Notes: generated by a model not told the origin, from the letters alone. A stretch of DNA of 62,372 nt from Cellvibrionales bacterium UBA7375 (GCA_949487135.1 CATAJQ010000046.1:1-62372), one strand, 5' to 3'. Shown: positions 40,670 through 51,242, counted from the first letter of the stretch. Numbers and translations are program-made.

Positions 40670-41416
40670 ATGAATAGCAAAGCACAGACTGCGTTACATC
40701 CGCTAAAGCATGTAGCTATTATTATGGACGGTAATAATCGCTGGGCAAAGCAGCGAGGTTTATCTGGTGTAGCGGGGCATAAGGCGGGTGCTGAACGAAT
40801 TCGGGATCTTCTGCCTACCGCGCGCAATCAAGGCATTGAAACCGTCAGTCTGTTTGCTTTTAGCAGCGAAAACTGGAATCGCCCCTCTCTAGAAGTAAGA
40901 GGCCTGATGTCTCTTTTTTCTACCTACCTTAAGCAAGAAGCAAAATTATTACGTGATGACAGTATTAGGCTGCGGGTGATCGGCAGTAGGGAGCGTTTTA
41001 GTGATCGCCTTAATCGTCAAATTGTTGATGCAGAGAAACTCACCCAGTCAGGAGTGCTTAATTTACACCTCTATGTAGACTATGGCGGCCGTTGGGAAAT
41101 TGCTCAGGCGGCTAAGAAAATGGCTGAAAATATAGAAGATGGCAGTCTAGAGTCAAAAGATATTTGTGCTGAAAGTATCGATAGTTATTTTTCAATTGAG
41201 GGCTTATCGGCACCCGATCTATGTATTCGAACTGCGGGGGAGCAGCGAATAAGTAATTTTATGTTATGGCAAATGGCCTATGCTGAACTTTACTTTACCG
41301 ACTGTTACTGGCCAGACTTTGATCAAAATGCATTTGAATCCGCGATTGAAGATTATTACTCTAGACAGAGAAGGTTTGGTGCTAGATCATCTGATCATCA
41401 ATCTAATAATAAATAA
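40670..41416 (+). CDS. uppS: Undecaprenyl diphosphate synthase
   Basis: Adds eight isopentenyl units in cis to farnesyl diphosphate, making the lipid carrier for peptidoglycan and O-antigen. The 248-residue protein has the catalytic Asp20 in IIMDGNNRWAKQRG, GHKAGAERIR, FAFSSENWNRP and the C-terminal RTAGEQRISNFMLWQ and ELYFTDCYWPDF. It follows frr by 16 bp. Confidence 0.97.
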   Translation: MNSKAQTALHPLKHVAIIMDGNNRWAKQRGLSGVAGHKAGAERIRDLLPTARNQGIETVSLFAFSSENWNRPSLEVRGLMSLFSTYLKQEAKLLRDDSIRLRVIGSRERFSDRLNRQIVDAEKLTQSGVLNLHLYVDYGGRWEIAQAAKKMAENIEDGSLESKDICAESIDSYFSIEGLSAPDLCIRTAGEQRISNFMLWQMAYAELYFTDCYWPDFDQNAFESAIEDYYSRQRRFGARSSDHQSNNK

Positions 41417-41442
41417 TCAATTGGGGCTGAATTAGAAAGTTT

Positions 41443-42270
41443 ATGTTTAAACAGCGTTTTGCAACAGCTTCCGTGTTGGCTCTTTTATTTATTTGTGCTT
41501 TGGTATTTTTTTCAACCTCCAATTTTGTCAGTTTTATTATGTTGGTGGCATTAATCGCTGGCTGGGAATGGTCTGATCTGGCAAAAATTAAGTCAACTAT
41601 AGGTAAACTATCCTTTGTTTTAGGCTTGTTGTTCTCTATGCTTCTGATAGCCAGTTATGCTGGTATTTATACTGAACATGTCTACGCATTAAGTTATCAA
41701 ATATGCTTTGCCTCGGTGGTTCTTTGGGCGGTAATTTTCCTCTGGCTTCAAGGTTATCCCTCGAGCGCTATTCTGTGGTCGTCAAAGCCCATTATGGTTG
41801 CTCTTGGCATTTTCTTACTAGCCTCTACTTGGCTTGCATTAAGTTCAATTATTTCACTTGAGAATGGCCGCTATCTGCTATTGCTAGCAGTCACTATAAT
41901 TGTTTTGGCCGATGTGGGCGGTTATATAGCTGGAAACTTATTCGGTCGTCATAAGTTGGCGCCGACTATTAGTCCAGGAAAAACCTGGGAAGGCCTGCTT
42001 GGTGGGCTTATTTTACAGGGCATTTTGATTGCTGTGTTGGTGCAATTATTACCCAATGTAAATTTACTTCACCTATGTTTGTTAGTCCTGCCTGTCGCTT
42101 TGTCCTCAGTAGTTGGTGATCTTTTTGAAAGTATGCTTAAGCGTTTTAGGGGGATCAAAGATAGTAGCAATCTCTTACCAGGCCACGGTGGCTTTTTAGA
42201 CCGCTTAGACGGTGTGATGGCTGCTTTACCGCTATTTTTTGTCATTCTAACTAAAGCCAATCCTTTCTAG
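41443..42270 (+). CDS. cdsA: Phosphatidate cytidylyltransferase
   Basis: Makes CDP-diacylglycerol from phosphatidate and CTP, the branch point of phospholipid synthesis, in the inner membrane. The 275-residue protein has about seven or eight hydrophobic helices and the C-terminal CDS signature SSVVGDLFESMLKRFRGIKD, preceded by the cytosolic SPGKTWEGLLGG. It lies between uppS and dxr, as usual. Confidence 0.95.
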   Translation: MFKQRFATASVLALLFICALVFFSTSNFVSFIMLVALIAGWEWSDLAKIKSTIGKLSFVLGLLFSMLLIASYAGIYTEHVYALSYQICFASVVLWAVIFLWLQGYPSSAILWSSKPIMVALGIFLLASTWLALSSIISLENGRYLLLLAVTIIVLADVGGYIAGNLFGRHKLAPTISPGKTWEGLLGGLILQGILIAVLVQLLPNVNLLHLCLLVLPVALSSVVGDLFESMLKRFRGIKDSSNLLPGHGGFLDRLDGVMAALPLFFVILTKANPF

Positions 42271-42273
42271 ATT

Positions 42274-43452
42274 ATGCACTTTGTCACTATATTAGGTTCA
42301 ACCGGATCCATAGGCGAAAGTACTCTAGATGTCATTTCGCAGCATCCTGAAAAGTACACAATTTATGCCTTAACCGGTTGTCGCCAGTTACAAAAACTCG
42401 CTCAGCAATCCGTTCAGTTTAAGGCAAAATATGCGGTGGTTACCGATGAGTCTTCAGCAAAGCAACTAACGAACTTGATTCAAGATTTAAAAGGTACCAC
42501 AGAGGTGATTTTTGGCGTAGACGCACTGTCAGAGGTTGCCGCTAATAGCCAAGTCGATATTGTAATGGCAGCAATTGTAGGTGCTGCAGGGCTATTGCCA
42601 ACACTGTCTGCGGTCAAAACAGGGAAAAAGGTACTCTTAGCCAATAAAGAATCTCTAGTTATGGCGGGTTCCATCTTTATGTCTGCGGTAAAACAATATG
42701 GTGCCACATTATTGCCTATTGATAGCGAGCACAATGCGATCTTCCAGTGTTTACCTCACAACTATAAAGATAGCCATCAGTCGGCTATTAGCAAACTTAT
42801 TTTGTCAGCCTCTGGCGGGCCCTTTAGAACATGGAATATAGAGAAAATTGCTGAGGCTACCCCAGCACAAGCATGCGCTCATCCAAATTGGAGTATGGGC
42901 AATAAAATATCTATCGATTCTGCATCTATGATGAATAAAGGCTTGGAGTGCATTGAAGCTAAGTGGTTGTTCGACACATCGATGGATAAAATTGAAGTCC
43001 TTATTCACCCACAAAGTATCGTCCATTCCCTTGTACAATATATTGATGGATCTGTGTTGGCTCAACTTGGTAATCCTGATATGCGCACGCCTATTGCTCA
43101 TGGACTAGCATGGCCGCAAAGACTGTCTTCGGGTGTGGCGGATTTGAATCTCAGTGAAATTGCGCAATTAACGTTTGAGCAGCCGGATTTAACTAAATTT
43201 CCCTGTTTACAGTTAGCCTACAATGCGGCTCAAGCAGGTGGCGATGCGCCGGCGGTATTAAATGCTGCTAACGAGGTTGCGGTACAGGCATTTCTTGATA
43301 CTAGAGTTGGTTTTACTGCTATCCCGCAAATTGTTGAAAAGACCCTAGAGTCCTTTAATTTTTATGAACCAGAATCACTTGCCGCTGTCCAAGAGTCTGA
43401 TAATCGCGCAAGAGTCACGGCTGAGTCTGTGATTAAACGGTCAGAGTCCTAA
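42274..43452 (+). CDS. dxr: 1-deoxy-D-xylulose 5-phosphate reductoisomerase
   Basis: Second enzyme of the MEP isoprenoid pathway, producing methylerythritol phosphate with NADPH. The 392-residue protein has the NADPH motif LGSTGSIGESTLDV at the very start, LLANKESLVMAG, the metal-binding PIDSEHNAIFQCL and the SASGGPFR and MNKGLECIEAKWLF active-site segments. It is three bases from cdsA. Supplies the isoprenoid units used by the neighbouring uppS product. Confidence 0.97.
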   Translation: MHFVTILGSTGSIGESTLDVISQHPEKYTIYALTGCRQLQKLAQQSVQFKAKYAVVTDESSAKQLTNLIQDLKGTTEVIFGVDALSEVAANSQVDIVMAAIVGAAGLLPTLSAVKTGKKVLLANKESLVMAGSIFMSAVKQYGATLLPIDSEHNAIFQCLPHNYKDSHQSAISKLILSASGGPFRTWNIEKIAEATPAQACAHPNWSMGNKISIDSASMMNKGLECIEAKWLFDTSMDKIEVLIHPQSIVHSLVQYIDGSVLAQLGNPDMRTPIAHGLAWPQRLSSGVADLNLSEIAQLTFEQPDLTKFPCLQLAYNAAQAGGDAPAVLNAANEVAVQAFLDTRVGFTAIPQIVEKTLESFNFYEPESLAAVQESDNRARVTAESVIKRSES

Positions 43453-43455
43453 TTT

Positions 43456-44832
43456 ATGGCATTAATTCAAACATTATTTTATACCTTTATTGCCTTTGGT
43501 GTGTTGGTTACTTTTCACGAATTTGGTCATTTTTGGGTGGCTCGTCGTTGCAATGTTCGGGTAGAAAAATTCTCTATAGGTTTTGGTAAAAAACTGTTCT
43601 CTTGGCGCGATAAGCACAACACAGAATTTATTTTGGCGGCACTGCCGTTGGGCGGCTATGTGAAGATGCTCGATGAAAGGGAAGGTGAAATAGCAGCTGA
43701 AGATCGACCCTATGCATTTACACAAAAAACTGTACTTCAGCGAATGGCAATTATTAGCGCTGGCCCCGTGGCCAACTTTATTTTAGCGATTGCTGCATAT
43801 TGGGTTCTTTTTTTGGGTGGTGAGCAGGGTCTAGCACCGGTGATAGGTGGGGTTAAAAATGAGTCATTGGCCGCCCAGTCGGGTCTCGAAATTGGCATGG
43901 AAATCACCGCAGTAGACCAAACCCAGACCAACACTTGGGGCTCGGTCAATCGCCAATTATTTGATTTTATTGGCACCACTGGGGATATCCCCTTAACTGT
44001 TCGCTACCCAGACTCTACATCGGAGTTCCAGCTGCTAATACCGGTAAGCGCATGGCTTAGAGATGAGGATAATCCATCGCCAATACGGGAGTTGGGGATA
44101 AATCCAGCCTTTGATTTCGAAGCCCTTGTATTGGGGCCTGTATCAGAAACTGGCTCAGGCTTTAAAGGTGGTTTGCGCGAGGGCGATATCTTGCTAGCAG
44201 TAAATGGCCTTGATATTAAAAGTGCTGATGGATTTATTCAGAAGATTTCTAGCAGTAGTAATCAATCACTAGTGATTGATCTTGAACGAGTAACTAAGGA
44301 TTCTGATAGCAGTCAATTTTTGTCGCTTGCAGTGACACCTAAAAAGATTCTTAAAAATGGCGAATATGTCGGTCAACTTGGGGTTCAGCTCGGCGTTAAG
44401 GGAAAGTATCCTGATAATCTAATTCGCCGGGTCGATCACAGTATACTTAGTGCCGCTACTCGTGCTGTTGATGAAACTATCACTAATGCTGGATTTATTT
44501 TGTCATCTTTAGGCAAATTAATCGTTGGCGATTTATCACCCAAGAATTTAAGTGGACCAATTACTATTGCAAAGATGGCTGGCGACACCGCGAAGGCAGG
44601 TACAGAGAATTTTATTCGCTTTGTAGCCATTCTAAGTATAATGCTCGGAGTTATGAATTTACTGCCAATTCCGGTGCTTGATGGGGGGCATCTGGTTTAT
44701 TGCGTAGTGGAATGGGTAAAAGGCTCGCCAGTATCGACTGAGGTCCAGTTAATTGGCTATAAAGTTGGTTTTTTCTTATTGGTTGGCTTGATGGTTTTTG
44801 CTACATTCAACGATCTAACTCGTCCGTTTTGA
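43456..44832 (+). CDS. rseP: Site-2 (regulated intramembrane) protease RseP
   Basis: Inner-membrane zinc protease that cuts RseA to free sigma-E when outer-membrane assembly fails. The 458-residue protein has HEFGH at residues 21-25 in the first helix, two PDZ domains in the periplasmic middle (about 120-310), and the second metal motif LPIPVLDGGHLVY in the third helix. It is immediately upstream of bamA, the factor whose failure triggers the same response. Confidence 0.96.
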   Translation: MALIQTLFYTFIAFGVLVTFHEFGHFWVARRCNVRVEKFSIGFGKKLFSWRDKHNTEFILAALPLGGYVKMLDEREGEIAAEDRPYAFTQKTVLQRMAIISAGPVANFILAIAAYWVLFLGGEQGLAPVIGGVKNESLAAQSGLEIGMEITAVDQTQTNTWGSVNRQLFDFIGTTGDIPLTVRYPDSTSEFQLLIPVSAWLRDEDNPSPIRELGINPAFDFEALVLGPVSETGSGFKGGLREGDILLAVNGLDIKSADGFIQKISSSSNQSLVIDLERVTKDSDSSQFLSLAVTPKKILKNGEYVGQLGVQLGVKGKYPDNLIRRVDHSILSAATRAVDETITNAGFILSSLGKLIVGDLSPKNLSGPITIAKMAGDTAKAGTENFIRFVAILSIMLGVMNLLPIPVLDGGHLVYCVVEWVKGSPVSTEVQLIGYKVGFFLLVGLMVFATFNDLTRPF

Positions 44833-44872
44833 TTGATCTATACAACAATATAAATAGGCAGATTTTTATTAC

Positions 44873-47221
44873 ATGAAACAACTCTTTATTGGGCTCTGCC
44901 TAACTATTCTTAGCTGTGCTTCAATGGCTTCGGCCGCACTATTTGAAGTCTCCGATATTCGAATTGAGGGGCTACAACGTGTTTCTGCCGGTACGGTTTT
45001 TTCTGCACTGCCAATTAATGTGGGCGATCAAGTCGATCAAGCGTCAATTAGAGATGCTTCAAGATCAATTTTTAGGACAGGTTTTTTTGCTGATGTTGCT
45101 ATGGCGCAAGAAAATGGTGTATTAGTTATCGTATTGACTGAAAGACCGGCTATTAGTGAGATTAATTTAGAGGGCAATAAAGCCATTCAATCTGAGCAGT
45201 TATTAGAGGCCCTTACCGATAATGGTCTCTCTGAAGGAGAAATCTTTCGCCAATCTATACTAGACGGAATGGCGCAAGAACTTCAGCGTCAATATGTTTC
45301 CCAAGGTCGCTATGGTGCAACCGTCGAAAGTAGCATTGAGAATCTACCGCGCAATCGTGTCGCGGTTAATATCGATATTGATGAGGGCAGTGTTGCCAAA
45401 ATTAGACATATAAATATTATTGGCAATAACAATTTTACTGAAAAAGAATTACGCGAAGATTTTGAGCTCAATGAAACTGGCTTATGGTCGTGGATAACAA
45501 GTAATGACAAGTATTCCCGTGAAAAACTTACAGGGGATATCGAAACTCTAGAGACTTGGTATTTGGATCGCGGTTATTTGGCATTTGAAATTAAGAACAC
45601 GCAGGTATCAGTAAGCCCTAACAAAGAGTCAGTGTATATCACTATCACCATTGATGAAGGGGATATCTATACGATTAGCGATATCGAGCTATCTGGTGAA
45701 TTAAAGTTACCTGAACTTGATATAAGAACAATGATATTAATGCGCAAGGGAATGACATTCTCCCAAGCATTAATGACTACATCCAGTGAATTAATTACAC
45801 GTCGATACGGTAATGAGGGATATACCTTTGCCAAAGTTGAGGGCTATCCTGAGTTAAACAAAGAAGATAATACCGCCAAGGTCACCTTTGTGCTGATGCC
45901 GGGAATGCGGGCCTATGTTCGTCGAATTGAATTTAGAGGCAATACCAAAACTCAGGATGAGGTTCTCCGTCGAGAGATGCGTCAAATGGAAGGTTCCTCA
46001 GCTAACAATTCTTTAATTGATCTATCAAAAGTCCGTCTTGAGCGATTAGGTTTCTTTAAAGGGGTTGAAGTTGAAACTATTCCTGTTCCTGATGTTAATG
46101 ATCAAATAGATGTTGTTTACACCGTAGAGGAGCAGCCCTCAGGTTCAGTAGGGGCAAGTATTGGTTATGCTCAGGGTTATGGTACAGTTTTAGGCGCGAA
46201 TCTCAGTGAAAATAATTTCTTAGGAACCGGAAAAAAAGTCACAGTCGCAGTGAATCGCAGCACTTACCAAGACTCGCTTAATCTAAGTTTCACCGAGCCA
46301 TATTTTACGGTAGACGGCGTGAGTGTTGGCTACAGTATTTTTTCTCGAGAGACGGATTATGATCAGATTAATGTCTCGAGCTTTTCGACCAATTCACAGG
46401 GAGCTAATGTCAATTGGGGTTATCCCATATCTGAAACCTCACGCATTGGCTTTGGTCTGGGTTTTGAGGGGCTGGATATTCAATCAGGTAACTATGCTTC
46501 TAGAGTAATTAGAAACTTTATAACTGAAAATGGTAATGAATTTGATGTATTTAATCTAAATTTAAATTGGTCTAAATCGACACTGAATCGCGGTATGTTT
46601 GCTACCCGTGGTCAATCGCAACGTTTAGCGATTAATTTTGCAATGCCCGGTTCCGATATGGAGTACTACAAGGCAACCTATAGAGGTCAGTACCTAACTG
46701 GACTTACTCGAACCCTTAGTCTCAAGCTAAGAGCAGATCTTGGGTTTGGCGAGAGTTATGGTGATACAACTAGACTTCCATTTTTTAAGAATTTCTATGG
46801 TGGTGGTTTTGGCTCTGTTAGAGGTTTTGAACGCAATAGTTTAGGTCCACAAGATGCTCCCTGTGTTGGCGATGATAATTCTTGTACGACGCCATCGGGT
46901 TATAGGCATGATCCTATTGGCGGCAATGTTCAGATCGAGTTTGGTGCGGAAGTGATTTTCCCAATGCCATTTATTAAAGATAAGCGCTCAGTACAGTCAG
47001 TATTTTTCCTCGATGCTGGCAATATATTTAATACCAAATGTACTGATCTCCAGATAAACTGCTTTAAACCGGATGCAGGTGAGTTAAGATACTCAATAGG
47101 ACTAGGAGCGACATGGTTAAGTGCTATGGGACCGCTGACATTTAGTTTTGCCAAGCCGTTGAATGCAAGTGAATATGATGAAAGAGAAGTTTTCCAGTTC
47201 TCGCTGGGAAATCAGTTCTAA
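44873..47221 (+). CDS. bamA: Outer membrane protein assembly factor BamA
   Basis: Core of the BAM complex that folds beta-barrel proteins into the outer membrane. The 782-residue protein has a signal peptide (1 to about 21, CASMASA/ALFEV), five POTRA domains (about 22-420) and a 16-strand barrel. Barrel hallmarks are GGGFGSVRGFERNSLGP in the loop-6 region (with the VRGF motif) and the terminal aromatic signal FSLGNQF. It lies between rseP and the chaperone gene skp. Confidence 0.97.
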   Translation: MKQLFIGLCLTILSCASMASAALFEVSDIRIEGLQRVSAGTVFSALPINVGDQVDQASIRDASRSIFRTGFFADVAMAQENGVLVIVLTERPAISEINLEGNKAIQSEQLLEALTDNGLSEGEIFRQSILDGMAQELQRQYVSQGRYGATVESSIENLPRNRVAVNIDIDEGSVAKIRHINIIGNNNFTEKELREDFELNETGLWSWITSNDKYSREKLTGDIETLETWYLDRGYLAFEIKNTQVSVSPNKESVYITITIDEGDIYTISDIELSGELKLPELDIRTMILMRKGMTFSQALMTTSSELITRRYGNEGYTFAKVEGYPELNKEDNTAKVTFVLMPGMRAYVRRIEFRGNTKTQDEVLRREMRQMEGSSANNSLIDLSKVRLERLGFFKGVEVETIPVPDVNDQIDVVYTVEEQPSGSVGASIGYAQGYGTVLGANLSENNFLGTGKKVTVAVNRSTYQDSLNLSFTEPYFTVDGVSVGYSIFSRETDYDQINVSSFSTNSQGANVNWGYPISETSRIGFGLGFEGLDIQSGNYASRVIRNFITENGNEFDVFNLNLNWSKSTLNRGMFATRGQSQRLAINFAMPGSDMEYYKATYRGQYLTGLTRTLSLKLRADLGFGESYGDTTRLPFFKNFYGGGFGSVRGFERNSLGPQDAPCVGDDNSCTTPSGYRHDPIGGNVQIEFGAEVIFPMPFIKDKRSVQSVFFLDAGNIFNTKCTDLQINCFKPDAGELRYSIGLGATWLSAMGPLTFSFAKPLNASEYDEREVFQFSLGNQF

Positions 47222-47244
47222 TTTTAAGATAAGGTAAAAATATT

Positions 47245-47796
47245 ATGAAGGGTAACAGATTTAATTTTTATGGGTTAATCGTAGCAATTGCATTAATTTC
47301 TTCTATCTCTCTAACTTCCGCTGCTGAATCGGTGTCAGAGAAAATTGCGGTAGTCGATGCAAGAATAGCTATCTTTAGCTCTAATGCGGCTCAAACTGCC
47401 CTAAAAGCGTTTGAAGAAAGTGCTGATTTTATGAGCCTAAAAGCAAAATATGAGAGCGCTTCAGCTGACTTTCAGACCATGGCCAAAGAAGCAGAGACCA
47501 AGCGCCTAACATGGTCGCCAGAAGAATTGGCCGAACATCAAAAGAAAATGAGTTATGTAAAAGCTGATGCCGAATTGGCAATCCAAAAAATCACATCAGA
47601 GCAAAAGCAACTAGAGCAAAGAGTTTTACAGGATTTAGCGCCTCTAGTAGAACAGGCTCTTCAAGAGATTGTAAAAGAAGAGGGCATTTCTGTTTTGTTA
47701 AGAGCAGAATCAGTTCTTTTAGCAAGCCCTGATACATCGATCACTGCAAAGGTAGCAGCTCGTATTGATGCTAAAATTAAGCCTACCGCTGAGTAG
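47245..47796 (+). CDS. skp: Periplasmic chaperone Skp (OmpH family)
   Basis: Holds unfolded outer-membrane proteins on their way to BamA. The 183-residue protein has a signal peptide ending near LTSA/AESV, then IAVVDARIAIFSSNAAQ and a long charged helical stretch (about 60-135) expected to form the coiled-coil arms. The family is weakly conserved; position directly after bamA and before lpxD supports the call. Confidence 0.92.
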   Translation: MKGNRFNFYGLIVAIALISSISLTSAAESVSEKIAVVDARIAIFSSNAAQTALKAFEESADFMSLKAKYESASADFQTMAKEAETKRLTWSPEELAEHQKKMSYVKADAELAIQKITSEQKQLEQRVLQDLAPLVEQALQEIVKEEGISVLLRAESVLLASPDTSITAKVAARIDAKIKPTAE

Positions 47797-47819
47797 CTTT
47801 CTCTTAATAGGATTATTTG

Positions 47820-48842
47820 ATGTCGTTCTCTTACAGCCTAAAACAAATAGCATTATTTCTCGATGCCGAGCTAAAGGGGGATGACACTACCGAAATTAAT
47901 GGTATAGCAACACTAGAGCTGGCTAATTCGAGTCAATTAACTTTTTTAAGTAATTCGAAATATGCAAAGCATTTAGAAAGCTGTCAGGCTGCGGCAGTAA
48001 TCTTGGAGGCTGAGCAAGCACAATCGTATAAGGGTAACTGTCTGATAGTCAGCGATGCCTATCTAAGCTATGCCAAAATTAGTGCCTGGTTTGATAAAAC
48101 CCCCAAAGTAGAAAAAACCATTCATGCCACTGCAGTGATAGATTCTACTGCCACTATTTGTGATGCAGTATCTATAGGGCCTAATGTTGTGGTTGAAGCG
48201 GACGTTTGTATTGGCTCAGGTTCAATTATCAAGGCAAATACGGTGATTGGGGCGCGGTCTGTCGTGGGTAATGACTGCTCCATAGCGGCTAATGTGTCAA
48301 TCTACCATGACGTTCAAATGGGTTGCCGCGTCACCGTGCATAGTGGTGCGGTCATTGGTGCTGATGGCTTTGGTTTTGCCCCAAATGGTAGTCAGGGGTG
48401 GCAAAAAATTAGCCAAATAGGTGGTGTAGTCATAGGTGATGATGTAGAAGTAGGTGCCTGCACTACAATTGATCGAGGCGCGATTAACGACACCAGGATT
48501 GGTAATAGCGTTATATTAGATAATCATGTGCAGATAGCCCACAATGCAGTGATTGGCGACAATACAGCAATGGCGGCCTATGCGGGTGTTGCAGGTAGTA
48601 CTATCGTAGGGAAAAATTGTGTACTTGCCGCCGGCGCCCATGTGGTTGGACACGCCAGTTTATGTGACAATGTACAGGTTATGGCACACAGCCTAGTATT
48701 TAAGGATATTAAGCAGCCAAACTCATATTCAAATGCTGTTATGCCATTAATGACCACGGCTGATTGGTCAAAAAATTCTGTGCGAATGGGGCAGTTAAAC
48801 CTAATTGCCCAGCGATTAAAAAAACTAGAACAAAAAGACTGA
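47820..48842 (+). CDS. lpxD: UDP-3-O-(3-hydroxyacyl)glucosamine N-acyltransferase
   Basis: Third step of lipid A synthesis: N-acylates UDP-3-O-acylglucosamine. The 340-residue protein has the N-terminal uridine-binding domain (LTFLSNSKYAKHL) and a hexapeptide-repeat helix (about 100-290) with GADGFGFAPN and the catalytic-region HVQIAHNAVIGDNTAMAAYAG. The ATG at 47820, with AGGA eight bases before, is preferred to a TTG one codon upstream. Confidence 0.96.
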   Translation: MSFSYSLKQIALFLDAELKGDDTTEINGIATLELANSSQLTFLSNSKYAKHLESCQAAAVILEAEQAQSYKGNCLIVSDAYLSYAKISAWFDKTPKVEKTIHATAVIDSTATICDAVSIGPNVVVEADVCIGSGSIIKANTVIGARSVVGNDCSIAANVSIYHDVQMGCRVTVHSGAVIGADGFGFAPNGSQGWQKISQIGGVVIGDDVEVGACTTIDRGAINDTRIGNSVILDNHVQIAHNAVIGDNTAMAAYAGVAGSTIVGKNCVLAAGAHVVGHASLCDNVQVMAHSLVFKDIKQPNSYSNAVMPLMTTADWSKNSVRMGQLNLIAQRLKKLEQKD

Positions 48843-48883
48843 ATGGTTAAAGATAGCAAACTCTTGAGTAAATGGATTGAGCG

Positions 48884-49330
48884 ATGAATGTAAATGAAAT
48901 AATGAAACTTCTGCCTCATAGATACCCGTTCTTGTTGGTTGATAGAGTAGAAGAAATTGAAGCCAATAAGCGTATTGTGGCCTATAAAAATATCACCTTT
49001 AACGAAGATGTTTTTAATGGTCACTTCCCGGGGGCACCCATTTTCCCTGGCGTAATGATTGTTGAGGCGATGGCTCAGGCATCGGGCATTCTTGGTTTTT
49101 ACTCCTCGGGACTTACGGCAGAAGACGGCAAGCTTTTCTTGTTTGCTGGAGTTGATAAAGCGCGCTTTAAAAACCCAGTAGTGCCGGGTGACAAGTTGGT
49201 TCTAACCTCAGAGGTTGATACGGTAAAGCGCAATATGTGGCGTTTTAATACCACCGCTTCAGTGGATGGAAAAGTGTGCTGTGAGGCCACCTTGCTATGC
49301 GCTTATCAGGATAGAGATAAAGTAGTGTGA
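48884..49330 (+). CDS. fabZ: 3-hydroxyacyl-[acyl-carrier-protein] dehydratase FabZ
   Basis: Dehydrates 3-hydroxyacyl-ACP in fatty acid elongation and competes with LpxA/LpxD for hydroxyacyl-ACP. The 148-residue hot-dog fold has LLPHRYPFLLVDRV, the catalytic His47 in FNGHFPGAPIFPG and Glu61 in IVEAMAQASG. It overlaps the lpxA start by four bases (GTGA), tying the two enzymes' synthesis together. Confidence 0.97.
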   Translation: MNVNEIMKLLPHRYPFLLVDRVEEIEANKRIVAYKNITFNEDVFNGHFPGAPIFPGVMIVEAMAQASGILGFYSSGLTAEDGKLFLFAGVDKARFKNPVVPGDKLVLTSEVDTVKRNMWRFNTTASVDGKVCCEATLLCAYQDRDKVV

Positions 49331-50094
49331 TTGATTCAAAAGCGATCATAGATCCAAAGGCTAAAATTGGTGAAAATGTCAAAATTGGTCCTTGGAGCAT
49401 AATAGGCCCAGATGTACAAATTGGTGACAATTGTGACATTGCTTCCCATGTGGTTTTTCGCGGCCCATCAATTATTGGCAAAAATAACAAGTTTTATCAA
49501 TTTTCGACCATTGGTGATGATACCCCCGATCTCAAGTACAAAGGTGAGCCAACCAAGCTAATTATTGGCGATAATAACGTTATCCGCGAGGGTGTCACCA
49601 TTCATCGAGGTACCATACAGGATAAGGGCGAAACCATTATTGGTAGCCATAACCTATTAATGGCCTATGCGCATGTTGGGCATGATTCAGTAATAGGTGA
49701 TCATGTGATTATGGTCAATAATTCAAGTCTTGCTGGTCATGTAAATGTTGGCGACTGGGCAATACTCTCCGGTTATGCGCTTATTCATCAATATGTTTCG
49801 GTTGGCGCCCATAGCTTTGTTGGACCAGCGGCATTTAGTTACCACGATGTACCGGCTTTTGTGACGGCATTTGGGAGTCCAGCAGAGCCCAGAACCATTA
49901 ATAAAGAAGGGCTAAAGCGTCGCGGATTTAGTGCCGATCAAATTGCCTTGGCTAATAAGGCCTATAAGTTGCTCTATCGTCGTGGTCACTCTTTAGACGA
50001 AGCCATAGAAGCAATTACTGAGCTCGGTGATGACGCTGTAATTTCAGTGCTTCTCGATTCATTAAAGTCTTCTACCCGCGGCATCATTCGCTAA
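49327..50094 (+). CDS. lpxA: UDP-N-acetylglucosamine acyltransferase
   Basis: First step of lipid A synthesis: 3-O-acylation of UDP-GlcNAc. The 255-residue left-handed beta-helix has hexapeptide repeats from residue 5 to about 185, with His116 and the probable catalytic His119 in AYAHVGHDSVIGDH, and a helical C-terminus (GLKRRGFSADQI). It starts at a GTG inside the fabZ end, and lpxB follows three bases after its stop. Confidence 0.97.
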   Translation: MIDSKAIIDPKAKIGENVKIGPWSIIGPDVQIGDNCDIASHVVFRGPSIIGKNNKFYQFSTIGDDTPDLKYKGEPTKLIIGDNNVIREGVTIHRGTIQDKGETIIGSHNLLMAYAHVGHDSVIGDHVIMVNNSSLAGHVNVGDWAILSGYALIHQYVSVGAHSFVGPAAFSYHDVPAFVTAFGSPAEPRTINKEGLKRRGFSADQIALANKAYKLLYRRGHSLDEAIEAITELGDDAVISVLLDSLKSSTRGIIR

Positions 50095-50097
50095 ATT

Positions 50098-51237
50098 ATG
50101 ACGCAAGCTCCTGTTTTTGCCATTGTCGCTGGTGAAACATCCGGTGATTTATTGGGTGCCGATCTGATTCAAGGGCTTAAAAAACAGTATCCTAATGCAA
50201 TATTTGAGGGTATTGGTGGGCCAAAAATGCAAGCTCAAGGGTTTAACTCTCTGTTCGATATGGAAAGGCTATCGGTTATGGGTTTATGGGAGCCACTTAA
50301 GCGACTGCCAGAGTTATTGTCTATTCGGCGTTCAATTATCAAGCGCTATTCCACGCGAAAACCGATAGTATTTATCGGTATAGATTCCCCTGATTTTAAT
50401 GCCAAGGTTGAGCAAAAGCTGCATGCTGTTGGCGTCAAAACCGTACATTACGTCAGCCCCTCAGTTTGGGCATGGCGTCAGGGTCGAATAAAAAATATCA
50501 AGCGTTCAGTAGACTTAATGCTTACCCTTTTGCCATTCGAGGCTAAATTTTATCACCAGCATCAGGTGCCAGTTTGCTATGTAGGACACCCCTTAGCCAA
50601 ACAGTTTCCACAACAGCCTAATACATCTAAAGCAAGGCAAGCATTAGGTCTAGAGCTCAATCAACCAACCTTGTGTATTATGTCAGGCAGTCGCAGTGCC
50701 GAGGTTGAACTAATGGCGGAGCTTTTGTTGGATGCAGCGGCTAAAGCCTCGCAAGATTTAGGGGTTAAATTACAGCTGATTGTGCCGGCGGCCAACCAGT
50801 CTAGATACGACCAATTAAAGAAGATTTTAGATGCCAGATCAGACAATATAACACTGCTTAAACAGCAGTCTCACCAAGCTATGGAAGCGGCAGATGCGGT
50901 GTTGCTGACATCGGGAACCACGGCTCTAGAGGCAATGTTACTTAAAAAGCCGATGGTGGTAAGTTATCGCATGAACCCATTATCCTTTAAATTGCTTTTC
51001 CCTCTGATTAAAACGCCCTTTATATCGCTGCCTAATCTACTGGCCAATCAGCTTTTGGTGCCAGAATTAATTCAAGATAAAGCTACCGTTGAAACTCTAG
51101 CGGCAGAGGTGGTAAATCTATACAAAGCAAACAGTACTGAATTAGTTGAACACTTCAATGAGCTACATCAACAGCTATTCTTAGATTCGGCCAGTTTGGC
51201 GACCGCTGCTATTTCAAAGCTTATAGCGAGTGAATAG
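50098..51237 (+). CDS. lpxB: Lipid A disaccharide synthase
   Basis: Joins UDP-2,3-diacylglucosamine and lipid X to the lipid A disaccharide. The 379-residue GT-B protein (GT19) has [16 protein letters not shown] at the N-terminus, [14 protein letters not shown], the [13 protein letters not shown] segment, and the donor-site region [20 protein letters not shown]. It lies three bases after lpxA and six before rnhB. Confidence 0.97.
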   Translation: MTQAPVFAIVAGETSGDLLGADLIQGLKKQYPNAIFEGIGGPKMQAQGFNSLFDMERLSVMGLWEPLKRLPELLSIRRSIIKRYSTRKPIVFIGIDSPDFNAKVEQKLHAVGVKTVHYVSPSVWAWRQGRIKNIKRSVDLMLTLLPFEAKFYHQHQVPVCYVGHPLAKQFPQQPNTSKARQALGLELNQPTLCIMSGSRSAEVELMAELLLDAAAKASQDLGVKLQLIVPAANQSRYDQLKKILDARSDNITLLKQQSHQAMEAADAVLLTSGTTALEAMLLKKPMVVSYRMNPLSFKLLFPLIKTPFISLPNLLANQLLVPELIQDKATVETLAAEVVNLYKANSTELVEHFNELHQQLFLDSASLATAAISKLIASE

Positions 51238-51242
51238 GGCAA